From positions 1 through 64,000 of the forward strand of contig JADBKU010000001.1 in NCBI GenBank assembly GCA_014896235.1: a stretch of 64,000 nt of DNA, given 5' to 3'. Positions 8,742 to 19,486 of the stretch are shown here, in pieces. The DNA is from a bacterium. GTDB taxonomy: Bacteria > Desulfobacterota > Binatia > Binatales > Binataceae. The notes under the pieces are model-generated. The model saw nothing but the letters and a program-made list of their open reading frames with translations. It searched no databases and was not told where the DNA came from. A program made the translations under genes and the position numbers. Each line of letters begins with the position of its first letter. Within the stretch, counting starts at the first letter, position 1.

Positions 8742-9476
8742 ATGACGAATGTTGAAAAGCCGCGTCCGGCCTCTTTCGGCGCAATCGTTCTTTTGCTCGC
8801 CGTCGCCGCGCTCTGGGGAATCGGCGAGCGCGGACTCGCGCTCGCGGGGTTGGCATGCGGCGCGATAATCGCGCTGAAACGGCAGTCGCGCCGGCGCCGC
8901 GCACGCAACGCGGGGCGGGCCGACGCGATGATCGCCGCGACGCGGGCCGTCCTCGCCAAAATCGAGTCCGACCGCCGTCTGCCCTCGCTCACGCCGCCTA
9001 ACCTGGTCCTGCGCGAGAACGAATTCGCGCTCCTCAGGGAAGCGCGCAGCCGCGGGTTCGGGCTGCGCCTGCCGCGCGCGGCGCCGCCGTCGATGCCGTA
9101 TTTGCGGTTCGCAGGGTTTTCGATTTACGACGATTTCGGCAGGCGCGTGAGAGGATGCAACTCCGCCGTGGGCGAGCTTTATCTGACCAACCGGCGGCTC
9201 GTTTTTATCAGTCCGCGGGCAAACCTCGAGATCGTTCTGCAGGACATCCTGACCGTAGATCCGGCGCTGGACTCTTTCGGCGTGGCGACGGCGGGAGCGG
9301 AAACTTCACGCCGCTTCACTGCGGAGAATCCGCTGCTGTGGGGATTGATGATCAACTGGATGAGCGCGGGTCCGCGCGTGTCGCCGGAGCTGCCGATTGG
9401 CAGCGCGCTGCGCTTGGACGCCGATGGGAACGGAACTTTGCGCAACGTGAAGGTTTCGTTGACCATCCCCGAATAG
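8742..9476 (+). CDS. hypothetical membrane protein with GRAM/PH-like domain
   Basis: About 244 residues from the chosen ATG at 8742; the frame is open upstream to 8571 and the true start is uncertain because no strong ribosome site is visible. The N-terminal part has two hydrophobic stretches separated by a few polar residues (around residues 10-28 and 31-44), followed by an Arg-rich segment, so the bulk is likely cytoplasmic. Around residues 148-175 is a GELYLTNRRLVFISP strand pair, typical of GRAM/PH-like domains that recognise membranes or lipids. No catalytic motif is visible. It lies between the selenoprotein gene and cbpA without obvious functional link. Function unknown. Confidence 0.65.
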   Translation: MTNVEKPRPASFGAIVLLLAVAALWGIGERGLALAGLACGAIIALKRQSRRRRARNAGRADAMIAATRAVLAKIESDRRLPSLTPPNLVLRENEFALLREARSRGFGLRLPRAAPPSMPYLRFAGFSIYDDFGRRVRGCNSAVGELYLTNRRLVFISPRANLEIVLQDILTVDPALDSFGVATAGAETSRRFTAENPLLWGLMINWMSAGPRVSPELPIGSALRLDADGNGTLRNVKVSLTIPE

Positions 9477-9551
9477 CGGCCGGCGACCGTTCGCGGTTGC
9501 GATGCGTGCGCGCAATGCGCATCTTAAGAGACGGAGAACTCACGCGTATCG

Positions 9552-10658
9552 ATGGAATTCCGCGACTACTACAAGCTGCTCGGCGTCGAACGCACGGCGT
9601 CGGCCGATGAAATCAAGCGCGCCTATCGCAAACTCGCCCGCAAGTTCCATCCTGACGTAAATCCCAACAATAAAGAAGCCGAGCGCCGCTTCAAGGAAAT
9701 CAATGAGGCGTACCAGGTGCTCGGCGACGCCGACAAGCGCAAGAAGTACGACGAGCTTGGCGCCGACTGGGAGCGCGGCGCGTCGGAGGACGAGGTCTAC
9801 CGGCGTTATGCGCGCGCGGGCGGCGCCGAGGGCCATCCGTTCGCGGGCGGCGGCGAGGCCGGCGGTTTCAGCGACTTCTTCGAGCGTTTCTTCGGCGGGC
9901 TGGGCGCGGGCGGCGGCCGCACGCGCGGATTTTCCTACGGGTTCGGCGACGCGGAGGGAGTCGGCGCGCATCACGGCGGGCGCGCTCCCGATCTTCAGGC
10001 CGAAGTCGAAATTCCGCTCCGCGACGCGGTGCATGGCAGCCAGCGCCGGATCAACCTGACCGCGACCGACGAATGCGACAATTGCGGCGGCTCGGGCGTA
10101 ATCGCGCGGCAGGAGAAGCGCGGCAACGCGCGCATTATCCGCTCCGCCGATGCATGTCCGAAGTGCGGCGGCGCGGGCGTGGTCCGCGCTTCGCGGCAAC
10201 TGGAAGTTACGATTCCGGCCGGAATGACCGACGGTTCGCGAATCCGGCTCAAGGGGCAGGGCGGCAAAGGCGCCAAGCCCGAACTCAACGGCGATCTGTT
10301 CCTGACGATTCGGTTGAAACCGTCGAGCGTCTTCAGCGTTTCCGGCCGCGATATCCGCTGCCAGCTTCCGGTGTGGGATTACGAAGCCGCGCTGGGCGCC
10401 GAAGTCACGGCGCCGACCGTCGATGGCAAAATCGCGTTGAAGATTCCGCCCGGCAGCCAGAGCGGCCGCGTGATGCGGCTCAAGGGACGCGGGATTCCCG
10501 GCCGCGGCAAAGAACCGGCTGGCGATCTGCTCTACGAACTCAAAGTGCTTGCTCCGACCGACATGAACGCCGATGAGCGCCGCTTGATGGAGCAGTTCGC
10601 CGAACGCCGCCGTTCGCGCTACGTGCCCGATCCGCGCGCGGAACTGATGCGGGAGTGA
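9552..10658 (+). CDS. cbpA: DnaJ-family co-chaperone, CbpA-like with two zinc motifs
   Basis: A J-domain protein of 368 residues. The J-domain occupies residues 5-70 with the HPD motif at 33-35, then a Gly/Phe-rich linker to about 140, then DnaJ C-terminal substrate-binding domains. Unlike E. coli CbpA it has a mini zinc finger made of two CxxCxGxG motifs (175-182 and 202-209); full DnaJ has four. The C-terminal barrel motif [11 protein letters not shown] and a second copy [12 protein letters not shown] are present. It stimulates DnaK ATPase and delivers non-native proteins. It overlaps the downstream cbpM-like gene by four bases, which is the usual partner arrangement. I call it CbpA-like from that context; it could equally be annotated as a DnaJ variant. 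Confidence 0.88.
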   Translation: MEFRDYYKLLGVERTASADEIKRAYRKLARKFHPDVNPNNKEAERRFKEINEAYQVLGDADKRKKYDELGADWERGASEDEVYRRYARAGGAEGHPFAGGGEAGGFSDFFERFFGGLGAGGGRTRGFSYGFGDAEGVGAHHGGRAPDLQAEVEIPLRDAVHGSQRRINLTATDECDNCGGSGVIARQEKRGNARIIRSADACPKCGGAGVVRASRQLEVTIPAGMTDGSRIRLKGQGGKGAKPELNGDLFLTIRLKPSSVFSVSGRDIRCQLPVWDYEAALGAEVTAPTVDGKIALKIPPGSQSGRVMRLKGRGIPGRGKEPAGDLLYELKVLAPTDMNADERRLMEQFAERRRSRYVPDPRAELMRE

Positions 10659-10960
10659 CGGCGATGGCGCGACGCACGAATCGCTCAAGCCGTGCCGCCA
10701 GCCGCCGCGAGGTCGTTCTGCTCAGCCGTGCGGCGCTGTTGGTGATGTCGGGCGCGAGTGAGCGCGAACTTGAGGTATGGGAGCGCGAAGAATTGATTGC
10801 GCCCGTGGAACAAGCCCCTTTAGATAGCGGCGGCGAACCGCTTTACGACCGCGAGACGCTGCGTCGCATCCGCGTGATTCGAACGCTGGCTGATGAGCTT
10901 GAGGTCAACCTGCCGGGAATCGGCGTGATCCTGAACCTGCTTGACCAGTTCGGCGGGTGA
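10655..10960 (+). CDS. cbpM: CbpM-like chaperone modulator (MerR-like fold)
   Basis: A 101-residue protein whose start overlaps the stop of the J-protein gene (ATGA at 10655-10658); an in-frame ATG at 10664 is an alternative. Residues 23-95 resemble the MerR-like winged helix of CbpM: a short helix-turn-helix, a [20 protein letters not shown] segment, and a leucine-rich helix ending [13 protein letters not shown]. CbpM binds the J-domain of CbpA and inhibits its action. With no clear separate effector domain, a protein-binding role fits better than a transcription regulator, but a HspR-like repressor function of dnaK/cbpA cannot be excluded. Confidence 0.75.
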   Translation: MTAMARRTNRSSRAASRREVVLLSRAALLVMSGASERELEVWEREELIAPVEQAPLDSGGEPLYDRETLRRIRVIRTLADELEVNLPGIGVILNLLDQFGG

Positions 10961-11040
10961 GCATGGCGGGACGGTTGGGGGCGCCACGGGCCGTCCTGCG
11001 GCGCCGAAAAATCCAGCCAACCGCCGACGTGGCGATCGGC

Positions 11041-11046
11041 TATACT
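11041..11046 (+). promoter_or_regulatory. possible -10 box close to tilS start
   Basis: TATACT differs from the sigma-70 consensus at one base and lies eight bases before the tilS ATG at 11055. If used, transcription would begin almost at the start codon, giving a leaderless mRNA, which agrees with the absence of a ribosome site there. No good -35 hexamer is visible 16-18 bases upstream, so this is tentative. Confidence 0.3.
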
Positions 11047-11054
11047 GAACATTG

Positions 11055-12473
11055 ATGGATACCCGGCTGACCACCGCCGTCGAGAATGCGGTCGCATCCA
11101 GCCTTGAACGGGCGGGCGTCGCGCCGGCGGCGCCGGTGATGGTCGCGCTGTCGGGCGGTCCCGACTCGGTCGCACTCTTGTACGCGATGTGGCGGCTCAG
11201 GGGCGCCGCGGTACGCTCCGGACCGCTCTTTGCCGCGCATCTGAACCATCGGATGCGCCCCAGCGAAGCCGACCGTGACGAGGCCTTCGTCCGCAGCTTG
11301 TGCGATCGGCTTGGAATTGAACTCGCGGTCGAACGGGCGCGTGGGCTGGACGCGGGCGGGAATATCGAGGAGCGAGCGCGGCGCATCCGGAGCGATTTTT
11401 TGACGCGCGTCGCAGCTAGCTTTGGCGTGAATTATATCGCTTTGGCGCATAACCGCGACGATCAGGCTGAAACTGTTCTGATGCGTTTGATGCGTGGCAG
11501 CGGCGTCGCCGGTCTGGCCGCGATCGCGCTGGCCGGGCCGGGCGGAATCGTCCGGCCCTTGTTGGACGTGTCGCGCGACCGGATTCTCAAATATCTCGAC
11601 GCCCTTGGAGCCGCTTACGTAACGGACAGCACGAATAGCGACCGGCGCTTCCTCCGCAACCGGATTCGGCATGAGCTTATTCCATATTTAGAACGCGATT
11701 ATGCACAAGGCATCGGACGGCGGTTGGCTGCGATCGCGTCGGAAATGCGCGCGCTCGATCGGTTTCTGCAATCCACAGCGGACGCGGAGTTGCATCGGCG
11801 GCTGGATCGATCAGGACGGATGGCGACCCGCGGTTTCGGCGCGCTGCCGCAAGCGCTCGCAAGCGCGATGGTCCGCCAGTGGTTGCGGATCGCGCTTGGC
11901 GATCTGCGGCGGGTGAATCGTTATCAAATTGAGCAAATCGTCAGGCTCTTCACGGAAGGTCAGGCCGGTTCGTCGATTGCGTTGCCGGGTGGACGGCGGG
12001 TGCGGCTCGATTACGGTTTTGCGATGGTCGAAACGGCCGTCATCCCTGACGCGCCGGCCTATGCGCATACGCTGGCGATTCCGGGCGCGACCGAGGCGTT
12101 GTCGGCAGGGCTTCGCTTTATTGTCCGATTTGTATCAAAAGACGTTTTATTAGGAGCATGTAAGGGTGGCAACGCCGCATGCTCGCGGAATCGGGCATGG
12201 TTCGACGCCACCGCGATCCATCGCGGTCTGAGCGTGCGTAACTTCAACGAGGGAGATCGGATTGCGCCGCTGGGCATGACTGGAACGCGCAAAGTTCAGG
12301 ACGTTTTCGTCGATCGCAAGACGTCGCGCGCCCGCCGGGCGACGTGGCCGATGGTCGTCGCCGACGGCCAAATCGTATGGATTCCCGGGCTGATTCGGAG
12401 TCGCTTTGGGCTGGTTAATCCGGCCAGCCGGGAAGTTCTGGAGATTGAGGCGCGGCCGCTCCGGAGCGCGTGA
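11055..12473 (+). CDS. tilS: tRNA(Ile)-lysidine synthetase TilS
   Basis: Adds lysine to C34 of the AUA-reading tRNA-Ile, using ATP, so that it decodes AUA and not AUG. The 472-residue protein has the PP-loop SGGPDS at residues 33-38, an HLNHRMRPSE motif and an LAHNRDDQAETVLMRLMRGSG motif specific to TilS, then a TilS substrate-binding region and a C-terminal domain with the GDRIAPLGMTGTRKVQDVF motif. I chose the ATG at 11055; the frame also has a TTG at 11052. No ribosome site is visible. It sits directly upstream of ftsH, a neighbour pair common across bacteria. Confidence 0.95.
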   Translation: MDTRLTTAVENAVASSLERAGVAPAAPVMVALSGGPDSVALLYAMWRLRGAAVRSGPLFAAHLNHRMRPSEADRDEAFVRSLCDRLGIELAVERARGLDAGGNIEERARRIRSDFLTRVAASFGVNYIALAHNRDDQAETVLMRLMRGSGVAGLAAIALAGPGGIVRPLLDVSRDRILKYLDALGAAYVTDSTNSDRRFLRNRIRHELIPYLERDYAQGIGRRLAAIASEMRALDRFLQSTADAELHRRLDRSGRMATRGFGALPQALASAMVRQWLRIALGDLRRVNRYQIEQIVRLFTEGQAGSSIALPGGRRVRLDYGFAMVETAVIPDAPAYAHTLAIPGATEALSAGLRFIVRFVSKDVLLGACKGGNAACSRNRAWFDATAIHRGLSVRNFNEGDRIAPLGMTGTRKVQDVFVDRKTSRARRATWPMVVADGQIVWIPGLIRSRFGLVNPASREVLEIEARPLRSA

Positions 12474-12514
12474 ACCGTGCGTTGCTTGCAAATTAAGCCG
12501 CGTGCTACCGTTTT

Positions 12515-14458
<1,944 letters not shown>

Positions 14459-14494
14459 GCGAGCGGCGAGAACCGTAAACTCCAACGCCGGACA

Positions 14495-14526
14495 CGGCGC
14501 GACCCCGGTCGCGCCGTTTTTCTTTT
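14495..14526 (+). terminator. rho-independent terminator after ftsH
   Basis: A nine-base GC-rich stem (CGGCGCGAC at 14495-14503 with GTCGCGCCG at 14508-14516) and a four-base loop, followed by TTTTTCTTTT at 14517-14526. It lies 36 bases after the ftsH stop and just before folP, so it separates tilS-ftsH from the folP operon or attenuates read-through. Confidence 0.85.
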
Positions 14527-14530
14527 GACG

Positions 14531-15439
14531 ATGGGGCCACGCATTTCAGGTTCGACTCGTTGGCGCGCCGCCCAACCCCGATCGCGGGCGTTTGCGCCGC
14601 GCGCGATGCGGCTGGCGGACGGCCGAGTAATCAGGTTCCCAGCGGTGATGGGAATCCTGAACGTTACGCCCGACTCGTTTTCGGACGGCGGCCTCTATCT
14701 GGATCCCGACCGGGCCGTCGCGCACGCGCTCGCAATGGAGGCGGCCGGCGCAGCGATTATCGATATAGGCGGCGAATCGACCCGTACAGTTGGCGCGACG
14801 GCTGTGTCGGTCGAAACCGAGCTGGCGCGGGTGATGCCGGTAGTCGAGCGGTTGGCGGGGCGGCTGCGCGTACCGCTTTCGGTCGATACCCGCCGCGCCG
14901 CAGTCGCGCGCGCGGCGCTTGAGGCAGGCGCTGCGATAATCAACGATATCAGCGCGCTTGAACACGATCCGGCGATGGCGCGCGTGGTCGCGAAGGCGCG
15001 CGCCGCGGTTATCCTGATGCACATGCGGGGCGGACCGACCGATCATGCGCAGCACGCCCGCTACCGCGACGTGCTCGACGAAGTAACCGATTATCTCCGC
15101 CAGCGCAGCCGCTTCGCGCTGGAAGCGGGAATCCCACGGTCGCGCATTATCCTCGATCCGGGCTTCGGCTTCGCCAAAAACGCCCAGCACAACCTGATTC
15201 TGATGGGTGGCCTACGGCGGCTGTGCGCGCTAGGCTTTCCAATAGCGGTGGGGGTCTCGCGCAAGCGCTTCGTACGGGCGCTGGCGGGGGAAGGAGCGGA
15301 GATGGCGGAGATCGGCAATGCCGCCGTGCATGCGCTGGCGGTCGCGGCTGGGGCGGCAGTGCTCAGGGCGCATCGGGTGGACGCCGCGATGGCGGCGCTG
15401 AGGGTGGCGGCGGCGATCGCGGCCGAGCGCCAAAACTGA
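14531..15439 (+). CDS. folP: dihydropteroate synthase
   Basis: Condenses p-aminobenzoate with 6-hydroxymethyl-dihydropterin pyrophosphate in folate synthesis. The protein shows the two DHPS signatures: GILNVTPDSFSDGG near the N-terminus and GAAIIDIGGESTR about 30 residues later, then SVDTRRAAVARAAL, IINDIS, LMHMRGGP, the DPGFGFAKN motif and a C-terminal GVSRKRF (pterin/pABA site). The start is uncertain: the first ATG is at 14531, immediately after the terminator's T-run, with no good ribosome site. An ATG at 14606 (MRLADG) would give a more usual family length. It heads the cdaA-cdaR-glmM operon. Confidence 0.95.
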   Translation: MGPRISGSTRWRAAQPRSRAFAPRAMRLADGRVIRFPAVMGILNVTPDSFSDGGLYLDPDRAVAHALAMEAAGAAIIDIGGESTRTVGATAVSVETELARVMPVVERLAGRLRVPLSVDTRRAAVARAALEAGAAIINDISALEHDPAMARVVAKARAAVILMHMRGGPTDHAQHARYRDVLDEVTDYLRQRSRFALEAGIPRSRIILDPGFGFAKNAQHNLILMGGLRRLCALGFPIAVGVSRKRFVRALAGEGAEMAEIGNAAVHALAVAAGAAVLRAHRVDAAMAALRVAAAIAAERQN

Positions 15440-15447
15440 CGCGAACG

Positions 15448-16200
15448 ATGCACGGTTTCATTTCAGTCATACCCGAGCCGCGCTGGCAGGACGTGCTCGA
15501 CATCCTGATTGTCGCGTACGTGATCTATCGGATTGCGCTGCTGATCCGCGCGACGCGGACCGCGCAGATGGTGATCGGCCTCGGCATCGTGGCGGGCGCG
15601 TTCGTCGGCTCGCAGATGCTGGGCTTGTTCACGCTCAACTGGCTTTTGAACAATTTTTTCGGATCATTGATCGTGATTCTGGTGGTGATTTTTCAGGCCG
15701 ATATCCGCCGCGCGCTGACCGGACTGGGAGCACGATCGTTTTTCACCGCGCGCACCAACGTCGCCAACGTCGCGCAGGAATTGGCCGCGGCGGCGGCGTG
15801 GCTTTCGGCGCGGCGAATCGGCGCGCTGATCGTCCTCGAACAGGAGGTTGGACTGCAGGAATTCGTCGAGACCGGCCGGCTGATCGACGGAAGGGTGTCT
15901 CCCGAATTGCTGGAGACGATTTTCATGCGCGGCTCGCCGCTGCACGACGGCGCCGCGATTATCAAGGGCGACCGGGTGGTGGCGGCGGCCTGCCTGTTGC
16001 CGCTGTCCGCGAATCCCAACGTGAGCCTCGCCCTCGGCACGCGCCATCGCGCCGCCATCGGCCTGACCGAAGACAACGACGCCGTGGTGCTGGTGGTGTC
16101 CGAGGAAGATGGCACCGTTTCGATCGCGCGCAATGGCCAATTGCAGCGCGGTTTGGACGCCAACGCCGTGGTTGAAATGTTGCAGGAGCTGCCCGCGTAA
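15448..16200 (+). CDS. cdaA: diadenylate cyclase CdaA (c-di-AMP synthase)
   Basis: Makes cyclic di-AMP from two ATP at the inner membrane. The 250-residue protein has three N-terminal membrane helices (about residues 16-34, 40-57 and 68-84) and a C-terminal DAC domain with the catalytic DGA at 167-169 and RHR at 199-201. The ATG at 15448 lies eight bases after the folP stop. Downstream are its usual regulator (YbbR/CdaR) and glmM, the conserved cda cluster known from Firmicutes and Deltaproteobacteria. In that system GlmM and CdaR can restrain CdaA, linking c-di-AMP to cell-wall precursor supply; here this is inference from gene order. Confidence 0.95.
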   Translation: MHGFISVIPEPRWQDVLDILIVAYVIYRIALLIRATRTAQMVIGLGIVAGAFVGSQMLGLFTLNWLLNNFFGSLIVILVVIFQADIRRALTGLGARSFFTARTNVANVAQELAAAAAWLSARRIGALIVLEQEVGLQEFVETGRLIDGRVSPELLETIFMRGSPLHDGAAIIKGDRVVAAACLLPLSANPNVSLALGTRHRAAIGLTEDNDAVVLVVSEEDGTVSIARNGQLQRGLDANAVVEMLQELPA

Positions 16201-16248
16201 AGGTTGTTGCGCGGCTGATCAAGCGAGGCGCGTGCGCACGACGAGACG

Positions 16249-17271
16249 ATGGCGACCCCGATGATCACCTCTCCGCTCAAGGCCGCGCCGCCGGGCCGGC
16301 GGACGCGGCCGGCGGGCGGCGGAGGCCGCTACGGTTTCGCGGCTTTCATGCGCGGCGTCAGGAGCAACATCGGGCTCAAGCTGCTCTCGCTCGCGCTGGC
16401 GATCGGGCTCTGGATGTTCGTCAACGCGGGGCAACATGGCGCGCTCGAATCGTTTCAGGCGCCGATCAGCTACCGCGACCTGCCGCCCGGCTTCGTGATC
16501 ACGAATCCGCATCCGGAATTCGTGCGAATCCAGGTCGCCGGTCCGCGCACGCTGCTGTCGCTGATCGATCCCGCCCGCCTGACGTTGCATCTCGACCTCA
16601 CCGGCGTGGGCGTCGGGCAGGCGTCGTTCAAGATCGGCCCCGATTCGTTCGCCGTGCCGCGCCAGACCAACGTTACGAGCGTGTCGCCGTCGCAAATCGT
16701 GCTCGACATCGATCGCGTCGTGACGCGCACGCTGCCGGTGCGGTTGATTACCGAAGGAGCGCCGGCCGAAGGCTACAAGGTGGCTTCGACTGAAGTGATT
16801 CCGCCTAAAGTCGATGTGCGCGGCCCGAGCCGCGAGCTGGCCCGGCTGGACGAAGTGGAGACCGAACCGCTCGCGATCGAGGGGATAAGTTCCGACCTCG
16901 ATCGCACCATCGATTTGACCGCGCCCGGCGGATCGGTGCGGCTGCAGAGCGGCGAAGTCGAAGCCAGGGTGACGCTGGAACCGGTAATCGCGAGCCGGGA
17001 ATTCCGCGACGTGCCGGTGCAGGTGCGCGACGCCGCGTTCCGTTTTCGCGTCGAACCGAAACGAATCACGATGGTGCTGCGCGGCCCGCTGTTGACGCTG
17101 GCGAAGCTCGATTTGCGCAACGCCGTGTATGTGGAGGCGGGGGGACTGCCGCCCGGCTCCTACAGCCTGCCGGTGCAGGCGAATCTGCCGGACGACGTCG
17201 CGATTGCGCGGCAAGCGCCGGCCAGGGTGAGAGTCAGGATGTTTCGCGAAACGCAGGCGCGCGGCAAATGA
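16249..17271 (+). CDS. cdaR: YbbR-domain protein (CdaR-like regulator of CdaA)
   Basis: A 340-residue protein with an Arg/Gly-rich cytoplasmic N-terminus, one membrane helix (around residues 39-55, KLLSLALAIGLWMFVN) and repeated YbbR beta-domains outside the membrane; I can see about three repeats, each with an R/V-x-V-x-GP core (VRIQVAGPRTLL, VDVRGPSRELARL, TMVLRGPLLTLAKL). CdaR-type proteins bind and modulate the diadenylate cyclase encoded just upstream. Its stop overlaps the glmM start by four bases. Confidence is high for the family and moderate for the regulatory role. Confidence 0.88.
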   Translation: MATPMITSPLKAAPPGRRTRPAGGGGRYGFAAFMRGVRSNIGLKLLSLALAIGLWMFVNAGQHGALESFQAPISYRDLPPGFVITNPHPEFVRIQVAGPRTLLSLIDPARLTLHLDLTGVGVGQASFKIGPDSFAVPRQTNVTSVSPSQIVLDIDRVVTRTLPVRLITEGAPAEGYKVASTEVIPPKVDVRGPSRELARLDEVETEPLAIEGISSDLDRTIDLTAPGGSVRLQSGEVEARVTLEPVIASREFRDVPVQVRDAAFRFRVEPKRITMVLRGPLLTLAKLDLRNAVYVEAGGLPPGSYSLPVQANLPDDVAIARQAPARVRVRMFRETQARGK

Positions 17272-18638
17272 ACGAGGGACGGCGTCTATTCGGCACCGAC
17301 GGAGTGCGCGGCGTCGCCAATCTCGAGCCGATCACTTCGGAAACGGCGCTCAGGCTCGGACGAGCGCTCGCGTATGTTTTCCGCGCCAGCGCCGGCCGCC
17401 ATCGGCGGATTCTGATCGGCAAGGACACGCGGCTTTCGGGCTACATGCTGGAAACGGCGATGGCTTCGGGGATCTGCTCGATGGGCGCGGACGTATGGCT
17501 GGTCGGGCCGATGCCGACGCCGGGGATCGCGTTTCTGACCCGCAGCATGCGCGCCGACGCGGGAGTCGTGATTTCCGCGTCGCATAATCCGTTCGCCGAC
17601 AACGGAATCAAGTTCTTTTCGCGCGAAGGCTTCAAGCTTGACGACGCGACCGAGCGCCGGATCGAGGAATTGACGCTGGAGGCGGGCGCGCTCGAGCGCG
17701 AGCGCGCGCACGGCGCTGATATCGGCAAGGCCGCGCGAATCGACGACGCGATCGGCCGCTATCTCGTTTTTCTGAAGAACTGCCTGCCGCGCGAACTTAC
17801 GTTCGACGGCCTGCGGGTCGTTATCGATTGCGCCAACGGCGCCGCCTACAAAGTCGGCCCCGACGCGCTCGAAGAGCTTGGCGCCTCGGTCGAGACGATC
17901 GGATGCGAACCCAATGGAATCAATATCAACGACGGCTGCGGCGCGACCGCGCCGGAGCGGCTGCGCGAGGTTGTGCTCAAATCAGGCGCCGACGTGGGAA
18001 TCGCGCTCGACGGCGACGGCGACCGCGCGATTCTGGTCGATGAGCGCGGGGAACTTTTTGACGGCGATGACATGATGGCGCTGATGGGCGCGCGGATGGC
18101 GGCGCAGGGCCGGCTTAATTCCAACACCGTCGTCGCGACCGTGATGAGCAACTTCGGACTGGAACGGGCGCTTGCCGACGCGGGCGTGCGGCTGGTGCGC
18201 ACGGAAGTCGGCGATCCGGCGGTGGTGCGCGAGATGCGCGCCCATGGCTACAACCTGGGCGGGGAGCAATCCGGACACGTGGTTTTTATGGACTGCTCGA
18301 CTACCGGCGACGGCCTGATCACCGCGCTGCAGGCGTTGGCGGCGATGGTGGAAAGCGGCCGGCCGCTTGGCGAATTGCGCAAACTGCGCCGGGCGCCGCA
18401 GGTTTTGCGCAACGTGCGCGTGCGCGAACGGACGCCGCTGGATTCGATTCCGGAAATCGCGCGGGCGATCGCCGCCGCCGCGGAGCGGCTCGGCGGCCGC
18501 GGCCGGCTGCTGGTGCGCTATTCGGGCACCGAGATGCTGGCGCGGGTGATGGTCGAAGGTGAGGACGAAAGCGCGATCGCGGAGCTGGCGGACGAGATCG
18601 CGTGGGCGATCGATCGCCGGCTCGGGGCGGCGGAATGA
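17268..18638 (+). CDS. glmM: phosphoglucosamine mutase
   Basis: Interconverts glucosamine-6-phosphate and glucosamine-1-phosphate for UDP-GlcNAc and hence peptidoglycan and LPS. The 456-residue protein has the N-terminal FGTDGVRGVAN motif at residues 8-18, the phosphoserine loop ISASHNP with Ser105 as the likely phosphorylated residue, the metal loop DGDGDR near residue 247, GGEQSGHVVF near 330, and the C-terminal phosphate-binding RYSGTE. Start and stop overlap both neighbours by four bases (cdaR and pdxJ), so translation is likely coupled. Confidence 0.97.
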   Translation: MNEGRRLFGTDGVRGVANLEPITSETALRLGRALAYVFRASAGRHRRILIGKDTRLSGYMLETAMASGICSMGADVWLVGPMPTPGIAFLTRSMRADAGVVISASHNPFADNGIKFFSREGFKLDDATERRIEELTLEAGALERERAHGADIGKAARIDDAIGRYLVFLKNCLPRELTFDGLRVVIDCANGAAYKVGPDALEELGASVETIGCEPNGININDGCGATAPERLREVVLKSGADVGIALDGDGDRAILVDERGELFDGDDMMALMGARMAAQGRLNSNTVVATVMSNFGLERALADAGVRLVRTEVGDPAVVREMRAHGYNLGGEQSGHVVFMDCSTTGDGLITALQALAAMVESGRPLGELRKLRRAPQVLRNVRVRERTPLDSIPEIARAIAAAAERLGGRGRLLVRYSGTEMLARVMVEGEDESAIAELADEIAWAIDRRLGAAE

Positions 18639-19486
18639 GGCGGCTGAAACTGGGCGTCAACGTCGATCATGTTGCGACGCTGCGCCAGGCGCGGCGCGCC
18701 GCATATCCCGATCCGGTCGCGGCGGCGCTGCTGGCCGAGCGCGCTGGCGCCGGCGCGATCACGGTACATCTGCGCGAAGACCGCCGGCATATTCAGGACG
18801 CCGACCTGTTCCGGCTGCGCGAAGCGATTCGCATCGAATTGAACCAGGAGATGGCGCCTGTCGCAGAGATGCTTGAAATCGCGATGGAGCTGCGCCCCGA
18901 CGAGGTCTGTATCGTGCCCGAGCGGCGCGAGGAGTTGACCACCGAGGGCGGACTTGACGCAGCCGGAATGGGCGAACGATTGGCCCCGATGATCGATCGG
19001 ATGAAAATGGTCGGAATCGGCGTGAGCCTCTTTATCGATCCGGAGCCGCATCAGGTGGACGCCGCCGCCCGCCTTGGCGCCGACTTTATCGAATTGCATA
19101 CGGGAGGGTACGCCGCGGCCGCGGACGCTGAATTGGCGCCGGCCACGGACGCGGCGGGGCGCGACGGACGGCTTGGTGCGGCGCCGCGATTGAAACCCGG
19201 CGGCGCGGCGCGCGCCGAATTCGAGCGTATCCGCGCCGCGGTCAAGCTCGGCCGCGAACGCGGACTCAAGGTGAACGCCGGCCATGGGCTCAATTATCTT
19301 AACGTCGTGCCGATCGCGTCGATCGGTGGAATCGAATGGCTGCACATCGGCCATGCGATCGTCGCGCGTGCGGTGAATGTCGGCATGGGGCGCGCGGTGC
19401 GCGAGATGCTCGCGCTGATCGGCGCGGCTCCCTCGGCGGGGCGCTCGCCGAAGGCGCCGGTGGCGCGGCGTCATCCCCTGACATGA
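18635..19486 (+). CDS. pdxJ: pyridoxine 5'-phosphate synthase PdxJ, with an insertion
   Basis: Joins 1-deoxyxylulose-5-phosphate and 3-amino-2-oxopropyl phosphate in the DXP-dependent vitamin B6 route. The 283-residue protein has the PdxJ motifs GVNVDHVATLRQARR at the N-terminus, ITVHLREDRRHIQD, FIELHTGGYA and KVNAGHGLNY. Between the last two there is a stretch of roughly 30 extra Ala/Gly-rich residues (about 163-190) compared with usual PdxJ spacing, which makes it longer than the typical 235-245. The ATG at 18635 overlaps the glmM stop. Confidence 0.95.
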   Translation: MRRLKLGVNVDHVATLRQARRAAYPDPVAAALLAERAGAGAITVHLREDRRHIQDADLFRLREAIRIELNQEMAPVAEMLEIAMELRPDEVCIVPERREELTTEGGLDAAGMGERLAPMIDRMKMVGIGVSLFIDPEPHQVDAAARLGADFIELHTGGYAAAADAELAPATDAAGRDGRLGAAPRLKPGGAARAEFERIRAAVKLGRERGLKVNAGHGLNYLNVVPIASIGGIEWLHIGHAIVARAVNVGMGRAVREMLALIGAAPSAGRSPKAPVARRHPLT

